This document shows positions 1 to 6,353 of a DNA stretch of 14,946 nucleotides, one piece after another. The notes under the pieces are model-generated. The model ran no database searches, was not told the DNA's origin, and worked only from the letters and a program-made list of their open reading frames with translations. The DNA lies in assembly GCA_030745955.1 (NCBI GenBank), contig JASLNQ010000025.1:1-14946 (forward strand), written 5' to 3'. The position numbers were made by a program, and so were the translations under genes. This stretch comes from Dehalococcoidia bacterium (GTDB lineage: Bacteria > Chloroflexota > Dehalococcoidia > UBA1151 > UBA1328). The first letter of the stretch is position 1. Each line of letters starts with the position of its first letter.

Positions 1-188
1 TCAACGGGAAGCTCCGGGACGAACTGTTAAATGGCGAGATTTTCTACTCACTGAAGGAGGTGCAGATACTGACAGAAAGGTGGAGGCGGGAGTACAACAC
101 GATCCGGCCCCACAGCTCACTGGGATACCGACCACCGGCGCCAGAGGTGTTCATGCCTCGGCTTCAGCTGGCGGCAAATCCGAGATAA
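1..188 (+). CDS. IS3-family transposase (OrfB), C-terminal fragment
   Basis: This is the tail of a DDE-type integrase-fold transposase, cut by the window start. Reading from position 3 (the two preceding bases probably end a Phe codon) gives about 61 residues ending in TAA at 186-188. NGKLRDELLN near the start carries the Glu (codon 21-23) that is normally the third acidic catalytic residue of the IS3 DD(35)E triad. WRREYNTIRPHSSLGYRPP is the hallmark C-terminal motif of IS3-family OrfB and retroviral-type integrases. No frameshift or internal stop is visible, so this end of the gene looks intact. Family assignment is firm; the exact subgroup cannot be told from this fragment. Confidence 0.9.
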   Translation, partial: NGKLRDELLNGEIFYSLKEVQILTERWRREYNTIRPHSSLGYRPPAPEVFMPRLQLAANPR

Positions 189-217
189 TGACTGGTAACG
201 TTCGCGGGGGCAGGTCA
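1..217 (+). mobile_element. IS3-family insertion sequence, right-hand end
   Basis: The transposase 3' end stops at 188. The element appears to end about 29 bases later at 217, with the G-rich terminal sequence cgggggcaggtca (205-217). IS3-family elements end in CA, and MMPL-like coding sequence begins directly afterwards, which supports this boundary. The left end, the matching inverted repeat and the target duplication lie outside the window, so the terminal repeat cannot be verified here. Confidence 0.75.
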
Positions 218-1234
218 GTTTCCGAAAAGTTCGGGACCGGGTTGATCACGAACGACATCGTGGTGGTTTCGGAAAACGGCTCGGCGATCGACGATTCGGC
301 CCTGCGATCGCTGATCGACCAGCTCGGCACCGATCCGTTGTACGGCGATACTGAGATCGTCCTGAGCGAGGACGGTACCGTCGCAATGGTGAGCGCGGTG
401 ATCAAGACCGACCCATCGTCGGCAGCCGCAATCGACGGGCTGACACGACTGCGCAGTGAGCACATTCCTGCCGCACTGGGCAGTTACGGCTATGCCGTAT
501 ACGTGGGTGGCGATACTGCAAGCACGCAGGATGAGATCGATCTCATGCTCGATTACCTGCCGTGGGTGTTCGGGTTCGTCCTGGGTGCGAGCTTCCTGCT
601 GCTCATGATGGTGTTCCGCTCGATCGTGGTGCCAGCCAAGGCGATTCTCATGAACATGCTTTCGGTGGCGGCCGCGTACGGACTGCTCGTGCTGGTGTTC
701 CAGGAAGGACTCGGTGCCACGCTGTTCGGTTTCCACCAGACGCCGGTAATCGAATTCTGGCTGCCGCTGTTCCTGTTTAGCATCCTGTTCGGCCTGTCGA
801 TGGACTACCACGTGTTCATGCTGAGCCGGATCAAGGAGCGCTACGACGAGACAGGTGAAAACACAGCCGCGGTCGTCTTTGGTCTGCGCAACACTGCGGG
901 GATCATCACCGGGGCCGCTTTGATCATGGTTGCGGTGTTCGGTGGGTTCGCCCTTGGCGATCTTTCGATGTTCCAGCAACTCGGTTTCGGCCTGGCGGCT
1001 GCGATCATCATCGACGCAACGCTGGTGAGGTCGATACTGGTACCCGCAAGCATGGAACTGCTTGGCGACAGGAACTGGTACTTCCCAGGCTGGCTGGAAT
1101 GGCTGCCCCGCCTTGAAGCAGAAGGGAAATCGGACCCGGTCGAGACGGCTCCCGGTGTACCAGGCGCAGTTTCCACCGACAGTCCGGCACTACACCGACG
1201 CCCGGTGCCAAACACCCAGAACCTGGGCGACTGA
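218..1234 (+). pseudogene. MMPL/RND-family exporter, 3' half, truncated by IS insertion
   Basis: About 338 residues of an MMPL transporter, a proton-driven inner-membrane RND-superfamily exporter of lipids or small molecules. MMPL-like sequence (SEKFGTGLITNDIVVV) begins right at the IS border, and family members are usually 700-1000 residues, so the N-terminal half is missing. What remains is the second extracytoplasmic domain, then six hydrophobic segments: about 555-615, 640-700, 745-790, 800-830, 890-955 and 980-1045. FGLSMDYHVFMLSRIKERYD contains the Asp-Tyr pair that in MmpL proteins belongs to the proton relay. The frame is open upstream to a GTG at 80, but that part is transposase sequence read in another frame. 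A product could only come from a fortuitous start, so a non-functional remnant is likely. The substrate cannot be inferred. Confidence 0.85.
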
Positions 1235-1236
1235 TA

Positions 1237-1260
1237 ACGCCCGTCCTTGGGGCGGGGCGT
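1237..1260 (+). terminator. weak stem-loop after the MMPL remnant
   Basis: Directly behind the MMPL stop, acgccc (1237-1242) pairs with gggcgt (1255-1260), with a further two inner pairs after a mismatch and a ttgg loop. No T-run follows, so this is at best a weak or Rho-assisted terminator. Confidence 0.25.
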
Positions 1261-1313
1261 GCGCTTCAAAACACACGTCTCGCCCTCTCTGCAATCATCC
1301 GCAGGCGGCGCAC

Positions 1314-1382
1314 ATGGAGTTGGTCGAGCGATTGCGAATCCTGCATGCGGACAACCGGTCCCCATTCCACCCTGAGATTTGA
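1314..1382 (+). other. 22-codon open frame in the MMPL-ada gap, possible gene remnant
   Basis: The 211-base gap between the MMPL remnant and ada holds a short frame starting with ATG and reading MELVERLRILHADNRSPF before a stop at 1380-1382. Its start resembles the N-terminus of some metallo-beta-lactamase-fold hydrolases, where a basic stretch leads into a PNPSP-like segment, but that resemblance is weak and from memory. No good ribosome binding site precedes it. It could be a decayed gene start or chance. Confidence 0.15.
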
Positions 1383-1445
1383 CCGCAAGAAGCGGGTATC
1401 ACGTATCGCGTGAAACCACTATTCTTTCTGGCAAGGATGGTTGAT

Positions 1446-2510
1446 ATGACAGGGCAGATGCTCAAAACCGACACCGACCAAGGCCGCTGGGAAGCAGTGG
1501 TAGAACGGAACGCGGAAGCCGATGGTGAATTCGTGTTTGCCGTCAAAACGACAGGTGTCTACTGCCGTCCGAGCTGTCCATCCCGGCGTGCGAAACGCGA
1601 GAACGTCAGTTTTTTCGATGCAAACCGCGCGGCCGAAGCAGCCGGATATCGCCCGTGCAAGCGGTGTCGGCCCAATGAAGCCTCGGTGGCGCAACGGAAC
1701 GCACTCGCCATTGAAGCCGCCTGCCGACGCCTGGAAACGGTGGAAATCGAGCCTTCACTCGATGATCTGGCGAACGAAGCGGGACTCAGCCGATATCACT
1801 TCCACCGCGTCTTCAAAGAAATCGTCGGTATGACCCCCAAGCAGTACGCCCGAGGCGCTCGAGCACCCCGGCTGCGAGAGACGGTAATAGCCGCGCAAAG
1901 TGTGACGGATGCGGCCTTTGAGAGCGGTCACGAGAGCATGCGCCACTTCTACGACAACGCGGTCGTCGCATTTGGCATGTCCCCGAAGGCGTTCCGTGCA
2001 GGTGCAAAGGGCGAGGTGATCGTCCATGCGTCCGCCAGGACATCACTCGGAATTGCGACTGCGGCGTTTACCGGCAACGGCGTGTGCGCGGTGAGGATCA
2101 CCGACAGCGCAAAAGAGGGCGAACTGGAACTGCGCGAGCTGTTCCCGGCCGCGCTGATGATCCCCGGCAAGGGTGATTTCGAACAACTCTTGATACATGT
2201 GGTCGCCGCGATCGAGGAGCCTGCGCGCGCTGCCGGACTCCCGCTGGACATACGCGGGACGGCTTTCCAGCAGCGGGTGTGGACTGCTCTGCGGGGGATC
2301 CCGATTGGCACGACTTCGACCTATTCAGAGATCGCGGCGGTTATCGGCGCGCCCACGGCCCAGCGAGCGGTCGCACGGGCGGTCGGGGCCAACCCGGTCG
2401 CGGTGCTTGTACCATGCCACCGGGTATTGCGCGTCGACGGTGGACTCGCCGGCTACCGCTGGGGCGTTGAGCGTAAGCAGGCCCTGCTCGAACGTGAAGG
2501 TGCACGCTAG
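1446..2510 (+). CDS. ada: Ada: bifunctional methylated-DNA repair protein and AraC-type regulator
   Basis: Removes methyl groups from DNA phosphotriesters and from O6-methylguanine and, in known Ada proteins, activates alkylation-response genes. The N-terminal Ada zinc domain has Cys40, Cys44, Cys71 and Cys74 (YCRPSC...CKRC), with the same spacing as E. coli Cys38/42/69/72; Cys40 would be the phosphotriester acceptor. An AraC-type helix-turn-helix region follows at about 83-185 (LSRYHFHRVFKEIVGMTPKQY). The C-terminal methyltransferase domain ends in VLVPCHRV with acceptor Cys324. I chose ATG 1446 because AAGGA (1433-1437) lies 8 bases upstream and the product is then 354 residues, the length of E. 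coli Ada. ATG 1437 and GTG 1410 are in frame but have no Shine-Dalgarno sequence. All key residues are present. I see no convincing Ada box upstream. Confidence 0.95.
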   Translation: MTGQMLKTDTDQGRWEAVVERNAEADGEFVFAVKTTGVYCRPSCPSRRAKRENVSFFDANRAAEAAGYRPCKRCRPNEASVAQRNALAIEAACRRLETVEIEPSLDDLANEAGLSRYHFHRVFKEIVGMTPKQYARGARAPRLRETVIAAQSVTDAAFESGHESMRHFYDNAVVAFGMSPKAFRAGAKGEVIVHASARTSLGIATAAFTGNGVCAVRITDSAKEGELELRELFPAALMIPGKGDFEQLLIHVVAAIEEPARAAGLPLDIRGTAFQQRVWTALRGIPIGTTSTYSEIAAVIGAPTAQRAVARAVGANPVAVLVPCHRVLRVDGGLAGYRWGVERKQALLEREGAR

Positions 2511-2520
2511 TTGACAGAGG

Positions 2521-2537
2521 TGAAGGTCACGCCTTCA
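2521..2537. terminator. small hairpin between convergent ada and argC
   Basis: tgaagg (2521-2526) and ccttca (2532-2537) form a perfect 6-bp stem with a 5-base loop. It sits in the 16-base gap and overlaps the argC stop codon. It could help end both convergent transcripts, but there is no U-tract on either side, so support is weak. Confidence 0.25.
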
Positions 2538-3486
2538 GGCTGGCGTCTTCGGGGAAGCCAAGCATCAGGTTCATGTTCTGAACGGCAGCGCCCGAAGCAC
2601 CCTTACCCAGATTGTCGATCTGGATAATGATCAGCACGTGCCCGAGCGGGTTCGGCACTATCGAAATATCGACGCGGTTCGTGTCGTTGACCGCCATTGG
2701 ATCGAACGCCGGATCTGAGTATGCGAGGGCGTCTTCTATCGAGTGGATTTTCACGAACTTTTCACCGGCGTAACGCTGGTCCAGCACTTCCCAGATATCG
2801 CTGGCAGTCACGTTATCCGGCAGCACCGCGCTGTGCAGCGGAATTTCCACCCGCATACCGTTCAGGAACGGGCCAACCGAAGGCCTGAACTGCGGATCGT
2901 GCGTCAGGCCCGCGTAGGCGGTCATCTCCGGAATGTGCTTATGCTGGGTGTGGAGTGCATAAGGCGATTCGAACGGGAGGTTTTCGAGATCGGGCTGACC
3001 GCCCTCCCACCTGGCGATCAGCTGCTTGCCGCCGCCCGAGTAGCCGGAAAGGGCGTGAATCGTGATCGGCGCGTCCTTGCCCAGCAACCCTTCCTCAATT
3101 AGCGGCCGGATACTCAGGATCATGCCCGTCGGATAGCACCCGGGGACCGAGACGGTTGATGACTCGCGAATTTTCTGCCGCTGCCCCGGTTCCATCTCCG
3201 GAATTCCGTAGACCCAGCCATTCGCAACCCGGTGAGCGGTCGACGGGTCGACAACCTTCGTGCCCTCTTCCGCGGCCCACCCGGCCGACTGAATCGCCGC
3301 GTCGTCGGGCAGGCAGAGGATTGCCAGGTCGGCAGCCGCGATGGCGTCGCGGCGTTTTGCGGGATCGCGCCGGTTCTCTTCAGGAAGGACCGAGAGTTCG
3401 ATGTCGGCGCGACTGGAGAGCCGCTTCCGGATTCTGAGTCCGGTGGTGCCGGCGGAGCCGTCGATGTAGACCTTTGGTGTTGGCAT
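2527..3486 (-). CDS. argC: N-acetyl-gamma-glutamyl-phosphate reductase, short (type 2) form
   Basis: Third step of arginine biosynthesis: NADPH-dependent reduction of N-acetyl-glutamyl phosphate to the semialdehyde. The 319-residue protein begins with the dinucleotide-binding stretch KVYIDGSAGTTGLRI. The catalytic Cys117 lies in SVPGCYPTGM, and the expected histidine is in HTQHKHIPE (His182/His184). It ends with the family motif DNLGKGASGAAVQNMNLMLG. Length and the YIDGSAGTTGL start fit the compact ArgC type rather than the ~340-residue type. ATG 3486 has no clear Shine-Dalgarno sequence, but no better start exists and the N-terminal motif begins immediately. No other arginine gene is in the window, so it stands alone here, convergent with ada. 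Confidence 0.96.
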   Translation of the reverse strand: MPTPKVYIDGSAGTTGLRIRKRLSSRADIELSVLPEENRRDPAKRRDAIAAADLAILCLPDDAAIQSAGWAAEEGTKVVDPSTAHRVANGWVYGIPEMEPGQRQKIRESSTVSVPGCYPTGMILSIRPLIEEGLLGKDAPITIHALSGYSGGGKQLIARWEGGQPDLENLPFESPYALHTQHKHIPEMTAYAGLTHDPQFRPSVGPFLNGMRVEIPLHSAVLPDNVTASDIWEVLDQRYAGEKFVKIHSIEDALAYSDPAFDPMAVNDTNRVDISIVPNPLGHVLIIIQIDNLGKGASGAAVQNMNLMLGFPEDASLKA

Positions 3487-3803
3487 ATTGCTGATTTGGT
3501 TCGCGCCGGGCCCGGGTGTTGAGCGCCGAGAACTAATTATGGTACCGACGGGGCTGCGACTTCAACCGGAACAGGAGGTGGATAGTGCTGTGGGGGTCCT
3601 CCCTGTTTTCCAGGGAGGGAGTTAGAGGGTGGGTCAAACTTCCTGAGGATGCATCGTGGTCTCCCCAAGTGTAGGGCGGAGCGACGCACCCAACGCGTCG
3701 GGAGCGGAGTCATCGGAGCCGAGGGACCCGGGGTGGGAGTGCGCCCATAGCGAATGGAACGTGTCGGCGAAAACAGCCTCCACCCACACCCGGGTCCTGT
3801 GGG

Positions 3804-3828
3804 GCAGCTCCGCGGGGCACACCAGGGC
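3804..3828 (+). repeat. 25-bp dispersed repeat, copy 1
   Basis: The core agctccgcggggc followed by acaccagggc is matched at 3888-3912 with one difference (cac versus cat) and at 12319-12342 with two differences. Confidence 0.8.
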
Positions 3829-3887
3829 TTTACTCCGGGCGTGCGAGGCGCACTTGCCAGAGGTCTGGCGTGAGCCAATCGCGCGTC

Positions 3888-3912
3888 GCAGCTCCGCGGG
3901 GCATACCAGGGC
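3888..3912 (+). repeat. 25-bp dispersed repeat, copy 2
   Basis: The same 25 bases as copy 1 with a single change. A ten-base sequence, ccgggcgtgc, lies 53 bases upstream (3835-3844) and recurs 32 bases upstream of copy 3, so copies 2 and 3 share more than the core. Confidence 0.8.
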
Positions 3913-4034
3913 GCGGGAAGAAGGGACCGGGCTTCATGGCGATTACATGGGCACTGGTATTCGGGCAAGTTGGCGCGGCATAGCCTGAACCGAAGCCTGG
4001 ATCGCATGTGCCGGAAATAACGCACACCGGCGCT

Positions 4035-4040
4035 GAGGAG
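4035..4040 (+). promoter_or_regulatory. ribosome binding site fixing a TTG start
   Basis: GAGGAG lies 6 bases before TTG 4047. The in-frame GTG at 4008 has no comparable site, so this motif decides the start of the lipoprotein. Confidence 0.7.
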
Positions 4041-4046
4041 CCTGTA

Positions 4047-6035
4047 TTGATCGCTGGATTCGCCAGGAAGAGTCTTGTTGCACTGGTCCTGCTGGCCGTT
4101 GTTTCATGCAGCGGTGACGATAACAACGCCGACAGCGAAAAAATCCCCACAGGCGCTGGCAAAACACCGGCCGTCGAGGCGAAATCGTCTTTTGACGGTA
4201 GCGCCCCTTCCGACTGGCCGGCTTACGGCGCAGACAGGGGCGGTTCCGGCTACTCACCATCCGACGAAATCAACCTGGGCAACGTATCGCAGCTCGTGCA
4301 GACTTGGATTTACCGAACGGGCGAGGGAACCAACCTTGGCTGGTACAAGTTCGAGAACACGCCAATCCTGAACGCCGGTCTCCTGTTCCTCTCCACCCCA
4401 CTGAACGCCGTGATCGCGCTCAACCCGACCACCGGGCGCGAGATCTGGCGTTATGACCCGAACCTCTCACGTAACAAGGCGCGGACCCAGGGCTGGGTGT
4501 CGCGCGGTGTCGCATTCTGGGAAGACAGCGCCGGGGACGATAGTTCGGTGTGTCACTACCGCGTGTTATTCGGCACGCTCGACGCCACGTTGCTGGCTAT
4601 TGATGCACGCACGGGGAACCTGTGCGACGGGTTTGGCGAAGCCGGCGTGGTGCGGCTCAACCGTGGTGTCGGACCGGTGATCGACGGAATGTACGCGATG
4701 ACGTCTCCCCCCGCCATTGTCGGTGACGTGATCGTCACCGGTTCGTCGATCAGGGACAATTTTCAGGTCGAAGAGTCGTTCGGGACCGTGCGGGGATTCG
4801 ATGTGCGGACCGGCGAAGAGCTGTGGGCATGGGACCCGATCCCGAGATCGCCTGACACTCCCGGATATGAGACACGGACCCCGGAAGCAGCCGAAAAAAC
4901 CGGTGCGGCCAACGCATGGGCACCGCTGTCGGGCGACCCGGAACGCGACATGGTATTCATCCCGACCGGTAGCGCCTCTCCCGACTTTTACGGCGGGGAG
5001 CGACCGGGGGAGAACCTGTTTTCGAGTTCGGTGGTAGCACTCCGGGCCTCGACCGGGGAGATCATCTGGCACTTCCAGGTCGTGCATCACGACATATTCG
5101 ACTACGACGTCGCATCGCAACCCTCACTGGTCACCGTGCCTCGCGATGGGAGACCGGTCGATGCGGTAGCGGTGGTGACGAAAATGGGTTTCATCTACGT
5201 GCTCGACCGTGATACCGGCGAGTCGCTGTTCCCGGTCGAGGAGCGTCCCGTACCGGCGAGCGACGTTCCCGGCGAGGAGGCCTGGGCGACCCAGCCATTC
5301 CCGGTTTTGCCGCCACCTATCCTTGAGGCGACGATCGGCGTGGAAGACGCATGGGGCCTGACCGAGGAATCTGAATCGGGTTGCCGGGAGCTGATCGCGG
5401 GGACGCGCAACGAAGGAATCTTCACCCCGCCGAGCCTGGAGGGGACGCTTTTCTTCCCACACTGGGCCGGTGGGATCAACTGGGGTGGTGCCAGCTACGA
5501 TCCCGACCGCAACCTGCTCGTGACCGCGGTCAAACGGCTCCCGTCGGTGCAGCAACTGGTTCCGCGTAAAGCTGACGATGAAGGCAACATGCAGGGCACG
5601 CCCTACACGTCGAGCGGCGGGGTCCTTTACGGTACCAACGGGCTCCCCTGCATCGCACCCCCCTGGGGAGTGCTCGTTGGGGTGAACCTTGAATCGGGTG
5701 TAATCGAATGGCGGGTCCCTGTTGGAGAAACACCACGCAGTCGCGCAGCCCCTGACCAGGAGCTACTCGGCGCCTCGTTCTGGGGCGGACCGATCACGAC
5801 TGCCGGTGGACTGGTGTTCATGGCGGGATCGAAGGACGGCCACCTGAGGGCATACGACACCGAAACTGGAGCCGAGCTGTGGAAGTCGCTGCTTCCGGCG
5901 GGGGGCCAGGCAACCCCGATGAGCTACGAGGTAGACGGCAAGCAGTACGTGGTAATCGCCGCGGGTGGCCACGGGAGCCTGGGTACGAAGCCGGGTGACT
6001 ACTTCGTGGCGTTCGCGTTGCCAGACAACGGCTAA
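4047..6035 (+). CDS. PQQ-dependent dehydrogenase, predicted lipoprotein
   Basis: Periplasmic or cell-surface quinoprotein that oxidises a sugar or alcohol and passes electrons to the respiratory chain; the substrate is unknown. From TTG 4047 the protein has 662 residues. It starts with a lipoprotein signal: Arg7-Lys8, a hydrophobic stretch, then VVSC with Cys21 as the lipidated residue, followed by a polar linker to about residue 50. Beta-propeller repeats follow, each with a tryptophan-docking-like segment (GREIWRYD, GTLDATLLAIDARTG, GEELWAWD, GEIIWHF, GAELWKS). FQVVHHDIFDYDV (343-355) and TKMGFIYVLDRDTGE (378-392) match the glucose-dehydrogenase-type active site; Asp354 and Lys379 sit where E. 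coli Gcd has its catalytic Asp466 and Lys493. The N-terminal membrane domain of Gcd is absent, and there is no CxxCH haem motif, so the electron acceptor is unclear. No PQQ synthesis genes are nearby. Confidence 0.9.
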   Translation: MIAGFARKSLVALVLLAVVSCSGDDNNADSEKIPTGAGKTPAVEAKSSFDGSAPSDWPAYGADRGGSGYSPSDEINLGNVSQLVQTWIYRTGEGTNLGWYKFENTPILNAGLLFLSTPLNAVIALNPTTGREIWRYDPNLSRNKARTQGWVSRGVAFWEDSAGDDSSVCHYRVLFGTLDATLLAIDARTGNLCDGFGEAGVVRLNRGVGPVIDGMYAMTSPPAIVGDVIVTGSSIRDNFQVEESFGTVRGFDVRTGEELWAWDPIPRSPDTPGYETRTPEAAEKTGAANAWAPLSGDPERDMVFIPTGSASPDFYGGERPGENLFSSSVVALRASTGEIIWHFQVVHHDIFDYDVASQPSLVTVPRDGRPVDAVAVVTKMGFIYVLDRDTGESLFPVEERPVPASDVPGEEAWATQPFPVLPPPILEATIGVEDAWGLTEESESGCRELIAGTRNEGIFTPPSLEGTLFFPHWAGGINWGGASYDPDRNLLVTAVKRLPSVQQLVPRKADDEGNMQGTPYTSSGGVLYGTNGLPCIAPPWGVLVGVNLESGVIEWRVPVGETPRSRAAPDQELLGASFWGGPITTAGGLVFMAGSKDGHLRAYDTETGAELWKSLLPAGGQATPMSYEVDGKQYVVIAAGGHGSLGTKPGDYFVAFALPDNG

Positions 6036-6353
6036 CTCGAATGAGGTGCTCCACAGTGCCTGGGCACGGGGGCCATTGCTGCGACTTCACGACGACCAGC
6101 CGGCGGTTAGAGCTGAAGAACCAACCGCGTTGCTCCGGTGAACACACACAATTCTTATGTGACACCACCAGCGGGTTTCGTGAGCCAGACGAGTAAGTTG
6201 ATTGCGTAGCTTTACCGGCAACGCGGGCAGGTGTAGAGAATGGATAGCCGGGTTATGTACCTGTTTCGCCTTTGCAGGCAAGTTGCAGCCTTCATATAAT
6301 GAAACATCCAGCTTCAGACGGAGTTGGTTGATCATTTGAACGAGGATTTCGTA
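6036..6353 (+). other. intergenic region upstream of rpsA
   Basis: 318 bases with no gene. The only strong signal is the promoter at 6272-6300, listed separately. A short GTGCC/GGCAC inverted repeat near 6049-6060 has too small a loop and no T-run to act as a terminator for the dehydrogenase gene. The rpsA leader from the inferred start site is about 47 bases. Confidence 0.5.
6272..6300 (+). promoter_or_regulatory. sigma-70-like promoter for rpsA-clpC
   Basis: A perfect -10 box TATAAT (6295-6300) is preceded after exactly 17 bases by TTGCAG (6272-6277), which matches the -35 consensus at only three positions. Transcription would start near 6307. It points at rpsA and is the best promoter in the window. 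Confidence 0.7.

Larger units (their letters stand above)
3590..3985. repeat. structured non-coding repeat-like region between argC and the PQQ dehydrogenase gene
   Basis: The ~560-base gap between argC and the next gene holds a chain of inverted repeats. There is a 9-bp stem (one G-T pair) with loop ttttc at 3597-3619. A perfect 6-bp stem lies at 3682-3700. A long imperfect inverted repeat pairs 3724-3739 with 3778-3797 and encloses a small CCAT/ATGG hairpin (3745-3757). Two direct copies of a 25-bp sequence are listed separately. Both strands stay open for some distance (plus 3656-3988, minus 3634-3822), but neither translation shows a recognisable domain and neither has a convincing start. 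A 15-codon frame at 3936-3983 is probably chance. I read the region as an interspersed repeat rather than a gene. Confidence 0.5.

Noticed and set aside
80..217. N-terminal extension of the MMPL frame from GTG 80
   Set aside because: These codons are IS3 transposase DNA read in a different frame; the MMPL-like sequence starts only at the IS boundary.
1379..1425. Possible ada promoter: TTGACC (1379-1384) with TATCGC or TATTCT downstream
   Set aside because: The -35 looks good, but TATCGC is a poor match at 19-base spacing and TATTCT has no matching -35, so I could not support a promoter.
1410..1445. Longer ada start at GTG 1410 or ATG 1437
   Set aside because: Neither has a Shine-Dalgarno sequence; ATG 1446 has AAGGA at proper spacing and gives the standard Ada length.
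3656..3988. 110-codon open frame in the argC-PQQ gap
   Set aside because: It consists of repeat sequence with strong inverted repeats, has no recognisable domain and no ribosome binding site; it is better explained as an interspersed element.
4008..4046. GTG 4008 as start of the PQQ dehydrogenase
   Set aside because: It adds 13 residues in front of a good lipoprotein signal and lacks the GAGGAG site seen before TTG 4047.
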